NCBI GenBank assembly: GCA_037962975.1
Contig: CM075671.1
Location: 38,960,501 to 39,024,500 of the forward strand
From: Clitoria ternatea
Lineage: Eukaryota; Streptophyta; Magnoliopsida; Fabales; Fabaceae
Direction: 5' to 3'
Length of the DNA stretch: 64,000 bases
This document shows positions 42,628 to 54,882 of the stretch, one piece after another. Below the pieces are notes generated by a model. The model was not told the DNA's origin. It saw only the letters and a list, made by a program, of their open reading frames with translations, and made no database searches. The position numbers and the translations under genes are program-made. Each line of letters starts with the position of its first letter. Position 1 is the stretch's first letter.

Positions 42628-45250
42628 AGATCCCAAGTTAAACCTAAGTTATTTTTTTATTTTATTTTATTAGGAATTAAACATTTGTCAAGAGCTCACA
42701 ACAACCCACACACCGTACTTAATCAATTGAGTTAGTTCTCCTTATTGATTAAAGTTTTAAGGTTGATTTTAAAAGTAAAATAATAAAACTAGACACAACA
42801 AGAGAGGAAATACGCAACAAAAACAAGTCTTAAATTTTCCTCAATGAATAATGTTCTGTTGAATATTTTATTGTTTGTTAGATAAATCATGTAAAATCAT
42901 TTCATAAGTCTTTGTTGGACTCTTATTGGTATGATGGGTTCTACCCAAGTTGTAATGAAGAATCTGGGTTATATTAAGGGAAAATTTGATGTAGGAAGGG
43001 GATCTAGTTCTCCTTCTTCTTTCTCTTATGATGTGTTTCTGTTTCTTTTTCAAGGATGGCAAGCGAAAGTAATGTGGAAACAATGAAAATAAGGATTAGA
43101 GTTTTAGGGAAAATAAGGAAAAGTGGGAAAGGAGGGAAATGGTTATGGAAGAAGGAAGTCAAAACTAGGATTATGTAAAAAAGGAAAGGGGGAGACGCCA
43201 CCTAGAGGGGACAAGCCTTAATCTCGCCACCTAGGGGAAGAAACCCTAGGATAAGAGCTTACCAAGGTTTAAGAAACCCTAGCTAAAATGAAATAAGAAA
43301 ATTCAACTCACTTCACAAATACTTAAATGTATTTTCTAATTCAATATGTAAGTAATACAAAGAAAAGCATGTCTTATATAGGCTAAAAGGGGGCACACCA
43401 TTTAACCTAATGGGCTTCATTCTCTCCTAAGCCCAAAAGCAATAAAACTAAATAAAACTAAAAAAGGTAACCAAAATACAAGACCTAAAAAGACATACAA
43501 AGCAAAGATGACCATATAAGGTCGAAACCTATAACCCAAAAGACTTTTTAACTCTAATCTAAAATAATGAAAAAAATGTATAAAAAACAATAAAATTATT
43601 TTAGCCAAAAGAAATCCCTCTAACTATGTCCTCATAAAAAATTGTAGCCTAAAATAAGTTTCTCCCAAATTTGCCTACCAATTAGCCCTTTGACGCATCA
43701 CTTCTCCTTGTACCTTGTATTTATATTTTTAATTGTACTTGTATATGATGCTTGATTTAACAAAAATGCAACGGTTTTTATTAGCACATATACAATTCAT
43801 GTTTATGGTTTTAATTTGATTGCATACACAAAAGGCTTAGTTCTAGGGAGTAACATAGAAAAAGGGTGTATGAACCTTCGAGAATGATTATGTAAGGCAT
43901 TGATGTTGATGAAAAAAATAACAGAGGAAGAAAGTGAGAGAAATGAACATATGAATAGTAATTCTAAAGTAATGTATGATGGAAGATAAGATTTTTAACT
44001 ATTTCTTCAAGGGATTTAATTTTTGATAAATTTTTACTTATATAATTAATTGGGTAAGTTTTTATCACCTAAAACCACAAATTCTTCATATTTCAAGTTT
44101 CTTAACAATCCAACTTATTCAGAAATACTTTTTTATAACTTCTATCAAACATTAATAAAAATTATTTTAATTTTTATTTCGATAAAAGAAAATCCCCTAC
44201 CAAATACTCCCTAATAACTAGATTAGCATGAAATTTAGAAGAAAAAAACAACAGAATTACAAAACTGTTTTTAATTTTATAAAGGAACGGCTCATGGCAT
44301 TTATGTATTTAACTTTTAGAGAAAAAATATCGAAATTAAGATTAAAGCAAAAGCTTATTCAATGAAGTACACATGTAATGATGGATAAGGGAATTGGAGA
44401 AATGCCAAGGTTAGTGGTTTTGTCTCCCATTCCCACTTCTATGGTACCTTTTGCTATGATTTTTGTAACTTGGACTTCGGCACTTTCCCTTGACCCAATG
44501 TCTTGTAATGCTTCCACTTATGTGAATTTGAATTATTTGAAACATTTAAAATTATACATAGATTATGTATGTTACAGAAATGTAAATAAAAGATCCATAT
44601 GTTAAGGTCTAAAGATTTTAACACACATTATTTTACAGGGCCATGAATTGATGCATTCATGTAGTAGCTGCTGGGCTTTTAAGTGCCTGATTCTTCTTCC
44701 GAGTTTGATCCTCTTAAATTTTGTTTCCTAACATTAAGAGAACTGAAAACACTTACTTGCAGCTAATTACAGGTACACTAAACATATAAAACAACAGACA
44801 GACAGTTATTTTAACTTAAGGTTTCAAGTTTAAACCTAGTTAAAAATATAACTATATTAAAACTTATTATAAGAATAGTCCAAAACTTGAATTTGAAACT
44901 TTATTAACTGATACTCAAATAGTTTTCATAGGATTCTCCCCTTAAATTTTGAATTTCGATAAATAATCCAAACAACAGTTAAAATTAACCTAATTTTCAC
45001 AAACTCTTAAAAGTGAAATTCTCCTGGTAAGAGACTAACATTAGAAACACTCAAGTACCATACTTAAGTTTTGTCTCAAGAAACCATCAACGATTCAAAG
45101 GCATTCAGCTAACATGTTTAGACCACATTTCAACATCCTTTACCAAACCAACCCTTTTTAAGTCTTTTATTCTTAGACTTAGAAGGAGCAGATAAACAAG
45201 GGAGAGGGCTTCAAGAAAAGGAAAAAAAATTAAAAAACAAAGGCACAGGT
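42628..45250. other. Intergenic AT-rich region, no gene recognised
   Basis: The stretch at about 42960-43700 has the look of repetitive intergenic sequence, including two copies of a CGCCACCTAG-GGG string (about 43194 and 43228). A 75-codon frame at 44378-44605 has no recognisable family, no intron signals and no conserved-looking composition, so I do not call it a gene. Confidence 0.5.
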
Positions 45251-45471
45251 TGATATTCCAACCATTTTCTTCCCATTATGACAAAAAACAAAATGGGCTC
45301 TTGACTTTGTATCTTATAGCACCATCAGTGTGCTTGGTATATATCATCTCACTCAGCACAAAGCTAACAAATAGCCGCCAGCTGTTGTATATTGAGAAGT
45401 TTCAAGATATTGCATATTTGTAAAATTCTTCAATCTTCATAGCCGTTTTGGCTTGAACTCTGCAACTATTT
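45250..45471 (-). other. Probable 3' UTR of the membrane-protein gene
   Basis: Non-coding sequence immediately downstream of the TGA on the minus strand. It is less AT-rich than the surrounding spacer. The end point is a guess, since no polyadenylation site can be fixed. Confidence 0.35.
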
Positions 45472-46240
45472 TCAGTTGCTGCTGCAAAATTCAGCATTTT
45501 CTGCTTTATGCACATGAATTGTGATTCTTTCATCTCTTGGAGGCTGACATGGGCATGCTGTTGCTATGAATTTTGGGATGTCATCCCCTGGCATCAGCAC
45601 AGGCAAGCTCTCTGCATAATCCTTCTTCATCATCTGCATACATCAAAATCCAATCTCAATATATTTATTTACACACACTTGTGGCATATCTAGTTTGAAG
45701 TAAAAAAAATATTTTTAAAAAAATAACCATCCAATTTTACATGCGTAATCAAGAATGTTCTAATTAAATCCAATCTTCAGTTTCTTCACTATCCATTTAA
45801 GTTATATTCTTATACATGTCAAGATTTCTTTCTTTCTCTGTGTATGTTACAATATATTGATATGGCAAATATTTTTATATTATCAACAAAATTATGAATT
45901 GTCATGCTATTAAAAATCTTGAAAGCTCAATTTTAAGAGTGTACAACAATTGACAGTTTATAATAAAAGTGTACAGAAATTGAAGTGTATGAGCAAGAGA
46001 GGTGATGATTACCACAACAGGAAGAACTGGTTTCTGGGGGGAGGAAGTTAAGTGTGTTGGTATTTGAGCTTGTTGAAAAGATTGAGGGGTGAAGGAAGAT
46101 GTAAACAAAAAGTGGAGCTTGTGCCAATGCAAGCAGCAGCAAAAGAAGCTACAAATGAAGAGTAAACAGAGGAAGAGAAGGGCTAAGCCAAGAGGAAATC
46201 CAATTGACACACGGGTTGCTGCTGTATCTTGAAGCTCCAT
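45472..46240 (-). CDS. Small single-pass membrane protein, two exons ('hydroxyproline-rich glycoprotein family' type)
   Basis: Host gene on the minus strand. Exon 1 is 46240-46013 (76 codons from MELQDTAATR); exon 2 is 45633-45472 (53 codons plus TGA). The intron (46012-45634, 379 bp) starts GTAATC and ends ATGCAG, phase 0. Total 129 aa. Residues about 13-36 (GFPLGLALLFLCLLFICSFF) form one membrane segment ending in CCC, followed by a basic stretch and SSPQKPVLPV. Exon 2 carries SLPVLMPGDDIPKFIA and CPCQPP. From memory, this pattern matches small plant proteins annotated as hydroxyproline-rich glycoprotein family, a name not supported by their sequence. Molecular function is unknown. It is the only intact host gene I can see. 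Confidence 0.78.
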
Positions 46241-46310
46241 TTTTCTCTTCTATAGGTTTGGTGTTTCACTTCTCATATGAGTTGAATGAATGAATGGAAT
46301 AAGGGAACAT

Positions 46311-46317
46311 TTAAATA
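46311..46317 (-). promoter_or_regulatory. TATA-like box of the membrane-protein gene
   Basis: TATTTAA on the minus strand, about 71 bp upstream of the ATG. It is the best TATA-like candidate in the interval. The leader between it and the ATG contains C/T-rich runs. Confidence 0.35.
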
Positions 46318-46499
46318 AGAATTATATGAGCACCTTTGCTTAAGGTTAGATGGTTGATGGTGGGGTGTACTTGTTAGTGGGTGGACTGTGGAGTGTGACA
46401 TTTTATGATTGAGGTTGACATATGTGTTGTGTAGTAGCAGTATGAGTGACGGCAACTCGCATCAGTACGGAAAGAAAAATGGTTCTATGTTTCTGTTTA

Positions 46500-48286
46500 T
46501 AGAAGGTGCCTGAAACCCTTATATATTCTTAGTGTGTACTTGGAAAAATCACTATTAACTTAATTATGAGTTTGATAAACAGAAAAAAAAAAAATTATAA
46601 CTCATTAAAATAATAAAAAATTCATCAAATTAAGAATCAGTCAAAATCAAAACTGTAAAAAAATCGTATTATATATGCGTTTTAAAATCAAATTTTGAAT
46701 CTACCGCTTATAACTAAACCGAGATCAACCTAACCGTAATCTTCAATATATTATTTTTTATATTTATATTGACTTTTTAAATTACATACATGACTTAAAC
46801 TTAAAGTGGGATTTAAAAGACTCTAGGAAGTGATTTGTGATTTTTTGATTATGTTAAAAAAATGTATAGTTGCGATTATATTTTTGAAGTAGTTAGTATT
46901 GATTTTATTGAGCTGAAGTTATATGTCTTATACTTAATTTTGTAAAAAAAAATACATGCTAAAGAAATCAATCCAATTCAAACGATATTCGATTAGGTCA
47001 AATCAGATGTCATTATACATTCTAATCGAACTGAATCACAACTTAATAATATGACCGAATCGGATAATATCTTATTTAAAAATTGAATCAATCTAAATTG
47101 TGAACACCCAAAAGCTTAATTGTTAATTTTATAATTGGTATGATTAGTATACTTCTAAGGTTAGAACCATTAACTTATAAACCATGTTATTTTCTAATAT
47201 AATATCAAAGTTTCTCACTACCATAATGTTAAACCATATAAAATATTAAATTTTAGAAACTTTATACATTAAATATTTGTTTTGGGTAACACTTATTAAT
47301 ATCTAATCCAACAAATTTTATATACCAAATATTCAATCTTATATGTAAAGGGTGTTACATTGGCTTACAAATGTCATTTTTTTAATAATAGATTTTAATT
47401 AGAGTAACCTCCAATGATAGATAAAAAAGTAATATCTGTGCTTTAATACTTTAATCTTTAAAATTGATTTTGACATATTTTGGATTGATGTTGAAATTTA
47501 CATGAATGATCTTTACCGGTTATAAGGAAAAAGTAATAAGTTCAACTCCTTACAAACACAACTGCACAACCAATTACCAAACATGGGTATTACAAGTCAC
47601 ACATTTCTTGATAATTGAATCACATGTATTTTATTATACTTATTATACCTTCATTTTAGAAAGAAGAACTTATATATATAAAAAAATCTAGATAAAATTT
47701 ATGAACAACATTTTATATATTTTATTTTTATCTTTTTTTAATGATAAAATGGAAGAAAAATAGTATTTCAATTTTTTTCGTGAATCACATTATATGAATG
47801 GTAAAAACTACTATTTTTTGAAAACTGATAAATAGAAACGGAGATAATATTATCTAATAATTAGACTACTTTTTGTGAGGAATATATCTGTTGGCTTGTA
47901 TTGAGCAAGACCATGTCTCCTTAGTGTTTTCCTGTGGGCAAATTATGAAGGAAACTTTTGAATATCATAGCAAAGCTGCTTTCAGTGATTTTTATGTGAG
48001 GCCATGTATCTTAATGCAATGGACAAAGTTTCCTTAATGTTGAAGATTCTAGAATACTGGGGCCTACAAGGATCAAAGACGGACCAAACACATTCACAGA
48101 ATTAAGTGTGCCTCGTAAATGGGCTACCCATGGTCAAAAATAGATCCAAATCCACTCTAAAGAAAAGCAAAAAAGTTGAATTGATGTTAGTATTTATATC
48201 TTTGTCCTGGGGATTATTAGTGTTGTTATTATTATAATCCGTTATCAATTATCATATGTTATTTTAGCGTTTTACGAGAAGTATTG
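46500..48286. other. Intergenic AT-rich region, no gene recognised
   Basis: Very AT-rich to about 47870. The portion 47880-48180 is more balanced in composition but has no convincing ORF or splice pattern. No repeat boundary was found. Confidence 0.5.
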
Positions 48287-48929
48287 TGTTGGTATTTTTT
48301 GTTTTTTTTTTGTTTTTCCTCAAATTGTATTTTAAATATCAAATCTCAAAATAAATTCTTAAAATCTCTCTTAATCAAACCTAAAAGATAATTTTATCGA
48401 TAAAGAATTGATTCAGTTAACCACAAATTAATTTTGTTCACACAAAGAGTGTAATACACAAAAACCTTAAAGAATTACTCTAGATACCTTGCAAGTCATA
48501 TTTATACGAGGGCTAAACAAGGAGAATATGGTCTAAGCCCACTGAATTATAGCTAATGGAGAATCAATTATCTGCTAAAATAAAGGGATTAAGGGGTCTC
48601 GTGTTTGCGGAGGTTTAATAGGGTTCGCATTTGGTATTTAGATATTCTTTTCAATAATGATTTGATTAATCATTCATAATTGGTTATGCTATTTTGTTTG
48701 TAAGTAGGTCTAGATAGGTAAATAGAAATTATTATTAAATGAAAATACAAAAATTCATTTATTTTTATTAGTATTTATTTTTTAATTTTGACTAGTATTC
48801 TATATCTATAGAATCCCTAGAATTTTGAAATGTTCATGTAGTAAAAGTCGGGATTTAGGGTTCATCAACTTAATATTTTAAAAATATTATACTTTACTTA
48901 GAGTTATTTCTCTGACTTTAGAGGGAACA
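48287..48929 (-). repeat. Putative 3' LTR of the Tat element
   Basis: On the minus strand it runs from TGTTCCCTCTAAAG, just after a TAGGGGG tract, to ATACCAACA. This gives TGTT/AACA ends over 643 bp. A minus-strand TATAAATA lies at 48506-48499, about 425 bp from the LTR start. Without a second LTR the boundaries are inferred only. Confidence 0.5.
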
Positions 48930-49698
48930 GGAACCCCCTAGTCACGAGCTTTAGGCGTAAAGCCAAGCTGAGTGACTAAGTACGGGCCCGAGACGCCTCC
49001 TCGATACTGGACTAAGCCCCCTTGGTACTAAGTGATTGATTAAGTGGTCCTATGCCGAATGAACCCGCCTTCCAGGCAAGGTGATGACTTGGAGGATATA
49101 GGGTTGCTGAGCTGAGCAGGAATACGTTCTTGACCCGAGCGAAGGGAAAATCTGAATGTCGCGTCTGTCATGGCCCGGGTAAAGGGAAATCTGAGTTGGG
49201 ATTCCTTGTGCCTACGTGGATGGTTCCTTGGTTACGTGGTGAGGATGTGGCGGCGGGTCAGTAACTGCCACTTTTATTGGCATGTCTACACATGCCTGTA
49301 ATGATTACGTCGTTTTTGTATCCCCAGGCTATTAAAGGTGCATCGTTTTGGGATTCAGGGCGTTGCTTTATTTATTGAAGTTGTCTAAACGCTCGTACCC
49401 CTTGGTTCTGAGGCCCTTGTTCCCTAACCGTTGGATCCGGTGCACTAAAGAGTCACATGTTTTCCTATAAATTTTCTTTTCTTCATTGTTTCACAGTTTT
49501 ACACTCCATTATGCCCTTGTCTAAACTCTGCTCCCTTTTTGAGTCTTGAAGCCTTCGTTTTAACTTTTCAGTGAGTGTCTATTGAAGTTCATCTTCCTCA
49601 CTTCCTCGTTACATTTTTTGTTCCTTCTTCCTGGTTTTACTTAGCAGGTCAGTGTCCCCTTCCTTCTCTGTAGCTTTTCTTCTTACTCTTGAGGTGTT
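48930..49698 (+). promoter_or_regulatory. Spacer with putative promoter of the antisense ORF
   Basis: More GC-rich than the flanks. TATAAATT at 49466-49473 is followed by a TTTCTTTTCTTC leader and an ATG at 49699, all on the plus strand, opposite to pol. Confidence 0.5.
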
Positions 49699-51965
49699 AT
49701 GGGTTCATCTATCGGGGGTCCTTATAGCTAGGTAAAGGATGAGGTTTTGGTTATTTCCTCATCCCTTTAAAGTGAGAAATCTGTAGCTATGTTGTGGGAG
49801 GGGGTACCTTCAACCATTCCGCCTTTACTCGTAACGTAGAGTGTATATGAGCGCACCGATCCGAGTGAATTAGACTTCACGTTTGTGTATGAAACCTTTT
49901 TCCTCCGTCTCCATTTGTCCTTCCTCTTTTTTGAGTTTGAGATCAGGATCTTAGCTTCTTGAATATTGCCCCCACCTAGCTTCACCTAAATGGGTGGGCG
50001 TTCGTGAAAGCTTTGGAAGTGCTATGTGAAAATTTTGGCTGTTTGCCTTCCGTACCCTTCTTTTTTTATTTCTTCAATGCCAAAATTCTAAAAGTCGGGG
50101 GGCCAGTTGGTTGGTTTTCTCTAAACGGAGTAGCCCATCGCAATCTGATTTGGGCCTTTGACCAATCATACAAAAACTTTAAGATGAGGTTTTTCAAAAT
50201 TCGAGTTGGCCTCAATCCATCCAGGGAGGAATTTTAGCACTTTCCTTACGGTCATCCTCGATTTCCCCTTTGTTGGACGTATATGCCGGTCCAATTCCGA
50301 GTTCTTTGGCAGGACCTAACTTTGTTCGAGAGGTTAGATGTGAAATTTTTCCTTGAGCATGTAAAGATTTATTTTAGTTCTCAGGCGCTGACTGCTTTGT
50401 TGCCTCATCCGAGCACTTTGGACGCCTGGATATGTGAGTACAGTTTATTTTCCTGCTTTTGCTCAGGTTCTCTAGCTGTGCTTTTCATTAATTTCTTGTG
50501 TTCGTGCAGGTGACATGGCCACCCATAACTTGTCATTGAAGGATCTAAAGAAGAAATACCCCGGAGACGCCCCTAAAGCTGTTGGGAAGAAGGGGGATGC
50601 GAAGAAAGAGGGAAAGGTTGTTGCTCAGGGAACTGGTTCTGCAGTCGCGGTAGTGTCAGTGGCACAGCCAATTGCTGCTACCGTGGCCCAACCCATTACC
50701 ATAGTGCCCATAGGTTACCGATTAGAGAGGGAGTCAAGGTGCTCGTCAAATAAACATTGATAAAATAAAGCTGTGGTGCAGGAGCAAGCCCAAGGGGGAG
50801 TAGAGAATACCACTCCTATGACAGTTCAGGCGGAGGCTCAAAGGGAGACTGCTTCAAGGGCTATTCTGGTGTCTGAGAGCCCTAAGATGGATGATAAGCC
50901 TTTTGTGACTCGGGGTAAGGCTTTCGGGGGGTCTTCTGATAATGTCTCTGTTGAGAAGATTGTGAGTTCGTTGCCGAGCGAGATGAAAACTGCTCGAGGT
51001 CAATGAGGGATTTTGCAAATGGGTCTCTCTATTCTGATAAAAATCTGGCTCACTCATTGTGGGATGCTCGTTTTCTGGTGGCTCGGTTTATGGATCAAAC
51101 TATGGTCTTCAAGGAGAACGAGGAAAAATATGGTGCCTCAAATATGACAGCTATGTGTTGTGTTGTAGAGATGTTCAACCTCTGGCAACCTCTAGGACTC
51201 GGTACATGGAAAGGCAGTTCTGTGTTTAGGCCAAGAAGCTGAAGGCTTTAAAGGAAGAGAATGCCTCTCTTAAGAGGGAGAACTCCTTGCTAAAAAAAGA
51301 TGGTAAGTTTACGTCCTTGGAGATTTGGGATACGCTGAAGGCTGTAGGTGGGTTAAAGGATGGTTTAACCCGGTTGGAATCAGATTTAGAAAAAAGCATA
51401 AGCTGGTCGTGCTATGGCCGAATCCAAGCTAGTTATTACTGAAGACAGGTACACCTATTGGGAGAGGTGTCTAGGTGCAGTGGAGGAATCATATGCCAAC
51501 GTGTCAAGAATGAAGAAGGATACGGAGGAGAAGCTTCAGAAAGCTGAGGAAAGGTTGAGGTTGGCTGATGAAAAGTGCAAAGAGGAGAAAACAGCATCGA
51601 AGGCTCACATAGAGGCTCTAGTGGCCCAAATTTCTAAGTATGTGGCTGTCTTTGACGCATGCCAGAAGCAAATCAAGGTGTTGAATTCGACTGTTGACCT
51701 TAACTAGGAAAGGCTTAATCCTTTTAAAGTGGTGATGGATGGTGAGATGGTTGATCTTTCTGACTCTGATGATGAGGAGTAAGTGACTACTGAGGATGTA
51801 ACTGTTCCTGGGTCAGGGTCTGTTGTTGAGCTGCTTCCTACTGAGCCATAAACTGTTGAGGGTTTGAGCCATGCTGCCGGTGAGGGGGTTCTTTCGGGTG
51901 ATGTTACAGATGAGGAGATTCCCCAGGGTGAAGCTGCCAATATTGACTCCAATGCTAATCCTTAG
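49699..51965 (+). pseudogene. Antisense accessory ORF of Tat element (gypsy-type putative transposase/coiled-coil protein)
   Basis: Plus-strand, opposite to pol. An N-terminal region (FEFEIRILA, then CENFGCLPSVPFFFYFFNAK and SYKNFKMRFFKI) resembles the 'putative gypsy type transposon' domain of Tat accessory ORFs. A 76-bp intron with consensus sites (50434 GTGAGTACAG to 50509 GTGCAG) would join two open frames in phase, ending DAWI and continuing through MATHNLSLKDLKKKYPGDAP. A Lys/Ala linker, then a coiled coil (about 51414-51707, RMKKDTEEKLQKAEERLRLA) and an acidic DLSDSDDEE tail follow. Several stops and one frameshift near 51003 mark decay. Function in these elements is unknown. Confidence 0.72.
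50434..50509 (+). other. Predicted intron in antisense ORF
   Basis: Donor GTGAGTACAG and acceptor TTCGTGCAG enclose 76 bp that is T-rich with TTTTCATTAATTTC before the acceptor. Removal keeps the frame (phase 1, restoring TGT). Confidence 0.6.
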
Positions 51966-52113
51966 TGTATTTGTTGTTTTGTTTTTCTGGAAAACTGCTA
52001 TGTACATGATTGTTTATTTTATGAATTACCTGTATGGCTTATGGATGGTGTTGTTTCCCTTTTCCATCCTTGATTTTGGATTTATCTAAGTTACGATTGC
52101 GAGAGTTATTTTT

Positions 52114-52320
52114 AAGCTTTGAGAGTTGTTCACCGAGTAAATGTATATTACTTGGGTCTCTCATATTTTTAAGCTTCAAGAGTCGTTCACCGAGTAAGCG
52201 TGTATTTCTCGGGTCTCTTGTTTACTTAACGTACTTTTAAGCTTTGAGAGTTGTTCACCAAGTAAGCGTATATTACTCGGGTCTCTCGTTTACTTAGCGT
52301 ATTTTTAAGCTTTGAGAACA
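52114..52320 (+). repeat. 57/68-bp tandem repeat downstream of antisense ORF
   Basis: Units starting AAGCTT at 52114, 52171, 52239 and 52307 (partial). Steps are 57, 68 and 68 bp. Each contains GTTCACCGAGTAA and a GGGTCTCTC segment. The first unit lacks about 11 bp of GTTTACTTAGCGT-type sequence. Confidence 0.85.
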
Positions 52321-52364
52321 TTGTGTGCTGGATAACTAGTCATGGTTTTTATTGAAGAATGGGG

Positions 52365-53643
52365 TGTTAGGGAATCCCATCAAGGTCAGGCAGCGGAAAC
52401 ACAAAGGATTCCCAAAAAATAAGGATTGCAAATGCAAAGGTCTCAAAGCATTATGTAATTAAAGTTTTGATCTAGGGATTACCTCTTGTAGACGCACAAC
52501 GAGTTCCTCGATCGAAGCAATTGTAGCTTTGCCCTTAGGAGTCCACACGAGCACTCCCACCAGAAAACCAAAGATCCAAATGCTAGTACGGAATTTTAGT
52601 GTAATCTAATTTCTGAGCAGCAGCCTATGAGCATCTCATGCTCTATATATAGGCTTAGGTCTTGACCTGAGCTCTCATTAAACATTGGGCTCCTGACTCA
52701 TTCTAAATGAGTTAGGCCCAAATAGTTTTATTTTAGTCCAACTAAAATAAAATTATCCTCTGGTGGGCTTACTCTATGTGTGTGATCCTATAGGTAAAAT
52801 ATTCAGTTATATTAATAATAAACTATTTTATTATTAATATAATTAATATAAAATAAGAGCGGTATCTAGCAATACATCATTATGTCCGAATATTATTTAT
52901 CATCGACATGACCTATAAGTGATAATTATTTTATATATTTATTCCTTTTGTCACGATATCTAATTGGGCCCAAGGCATGGTCGTCGTCATCCTTGTATGG
53001 CTCAATTCATTTTACTTGATACCAGAGTAGACTTTACAGAATAAATATCTAATATTTATTCGTCCTAGCATGGCCATGCATTTCGTTAGTCTTACTCCAT
53101 CAAGTGGTCCATAGATATCACTCCTCTCACATAGGAGAGACAAATTCCATCTACATCACTCACATCCCTCTGCATAATTTGTCTATTGCCTAATCAAAAT
53201 CTTTATGGTCATCTTATTACAGATAACGTTTGATTGTACTAAAACAATAAACTCCTTATGTAGGAATTGTAGTGACTTCAGGTCGAAGGACTATATATCA
53301 TTATCACATTGAGAACCGTTTATGACACTCATGTAACGATCCATGCAACGTTCTCATGGTGGGTTTGTCCAGTACAACATTACTCTTAATGTGTACCCGT
53401 GTAAAGACTTGATATCATATATACATGATTTGTGAGATCAAATCATCAGTACATTCACACACTAATCTTAATGTATTTACATGTCCCTATGTAAATACTT
53501 GATTAGGGACGTTTTAGGAATAATTCTCATATGACCTATTATTCCAGGATAAATAGTATTAAAATTAGTCTAAAACTGAAAATACTAATTTTATTGATAA
53601 GTTAAAATTGATACATTAATAGCTCGTGGTGCATACACTAACA
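52365..53643 (+). mobile_element. Solo LTR, copy 2 (TGTTAGG..CTAACA family)
   Basis: A 1279-bp sequence from TGTTAGGGAATCCCATC to ATACACTAACA, flanked by the perfect duplication TGGGG (52360-52364 and 53644-53648). It aligns over its whole length with 26361-27630, for example CTTACTCTATGTGTGTGA and the ATGTCCGAATATTAT region. A TATATATA box is at 52644-52651. No internal sequence remains. Confidence 0.93.
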
Positions 53644-53724
53644 TGGGGGCCTCGTTATAACCTCCCAGGAGAAAAACCCAATGGTAAAAAATCTCTCGGG
53701 TAGGAAAAAGAATGCCCCTGTACA

Positions 53725-54880
53725 TTAGCTACGGTATAATTTCAAGTGTGTGACATTCCATGTTCTTGGAATATCTTTGCCCGACAGTTCCTCCAATCGG
53801 TAAACGCCTTTCTCGATAGCTTCTCTCACGCGATATGGCCTATTCCAGTTAGCTGCTTGTTTTCCTTCTTCATGTGGTCTCCGGTTGTTTTCTGCAATGT
53901 GTAGGACTAGATCTCCTTTCTACAGAGGTCGGGGTCGAAGCATGGAGTGCCACTGTTGGGCAGACTTATGTTTTGAGGCTTGGATTTTAACAAAGGCTAT
54001 GTCTCATTCTTCGAGGCTGAGGTCCGGGTCTTCTCGTCTTTCTTTATTGTTGTTTTCTTCTTCATAGGAGACACGGCAAGGGGATGGATCCCCAAGTTCT
54101 ATGGTGATCATAGCATCAGCCTTATATATGAGCCGGAAAGGAGTTTTATGGGTGGAAGAGTGTGGTGTCGTGTGGTATACCCACAAAGTTCCCAGTAGTT
54201 CTTCTTCCCATCATCCCTTGGCTTGTCCTAGGTGATGTTTTAGCTCTTGGAGAATAACCTTATTTGCTGCCTCAGCTTGTCCATTTGTTTGTGGATGTTC
54301 AACAAGGGAGAATTTGCGCTTGATGCCCAAGTTCTCACAGAATTAGACGAAGCCTTTGTCTATAAATTTTCACCTATTATTAGAGATAATAGTGTGGGGG
54401 AGCGCATGTCGGCATATTATGTGTTTCCATGTGAAGGTTTGGACTTTGGCAACTGTAATGGTTATGAGTTTTGGCCTCAATCCATTTGGTGAAGAAATCA
54501 ATTGCCACTAAAAGGAACTTTTCTTGGCCTTTTCCAGAGGGAATGGTCCTAAGATATCCATTCCCCAAGTGTTGAAAGGCCACGAGGAAAGGATTCCGTG
54601 CAAGGGCTCGGGGTGACTATTGATCCAATTGGCGTTCCGTTGGCATGGGTCACATTTCTTGACGAATTTGGCACAGTCTATGCGAAGCGTTGGCCAGAAG
54701 TAGCCTGCTTGGAGAACACGAGCTGCAAGGGGGCAAACTCCCCCGTGGAGGCCATAAATTCTCGAGTGGAGCTCTCTTATGATGTAATCTACCTATTCCT
54801 CGCCAAGACATTTAAGTAGAGGCATGGTAAATCCTTGCTTATAAAGTTGTCTGTTAAGCAACGTGTAGTTAACCACTTGC
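53725..54880 (-). pseudogene. pol: Tat integrase
   Basis: Read right to left: GNGYLRTIPSGKGQEKFLLV and AIDFFTKWIEAK (54583-54480) are the start of the core, where WG-D is mutated to GNGY. HTTPHSSTHKTPFRLIYKA (near 54180) belongs to the core end. The C-terminal part extends to about 53725 (ANWNRPYRVREAIEKGVYRL). It is fragmented by stops and shifts. It would insert element cDNA but is dead here. Confidence 0.82.
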
Positions 54881-54882
54881 AC

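Noticed and set aside
44378..44605. 75-codon ORF as a host gene
   Set aside because: No recognised motif, no promoter or intron signals, in AT-rich spacer.
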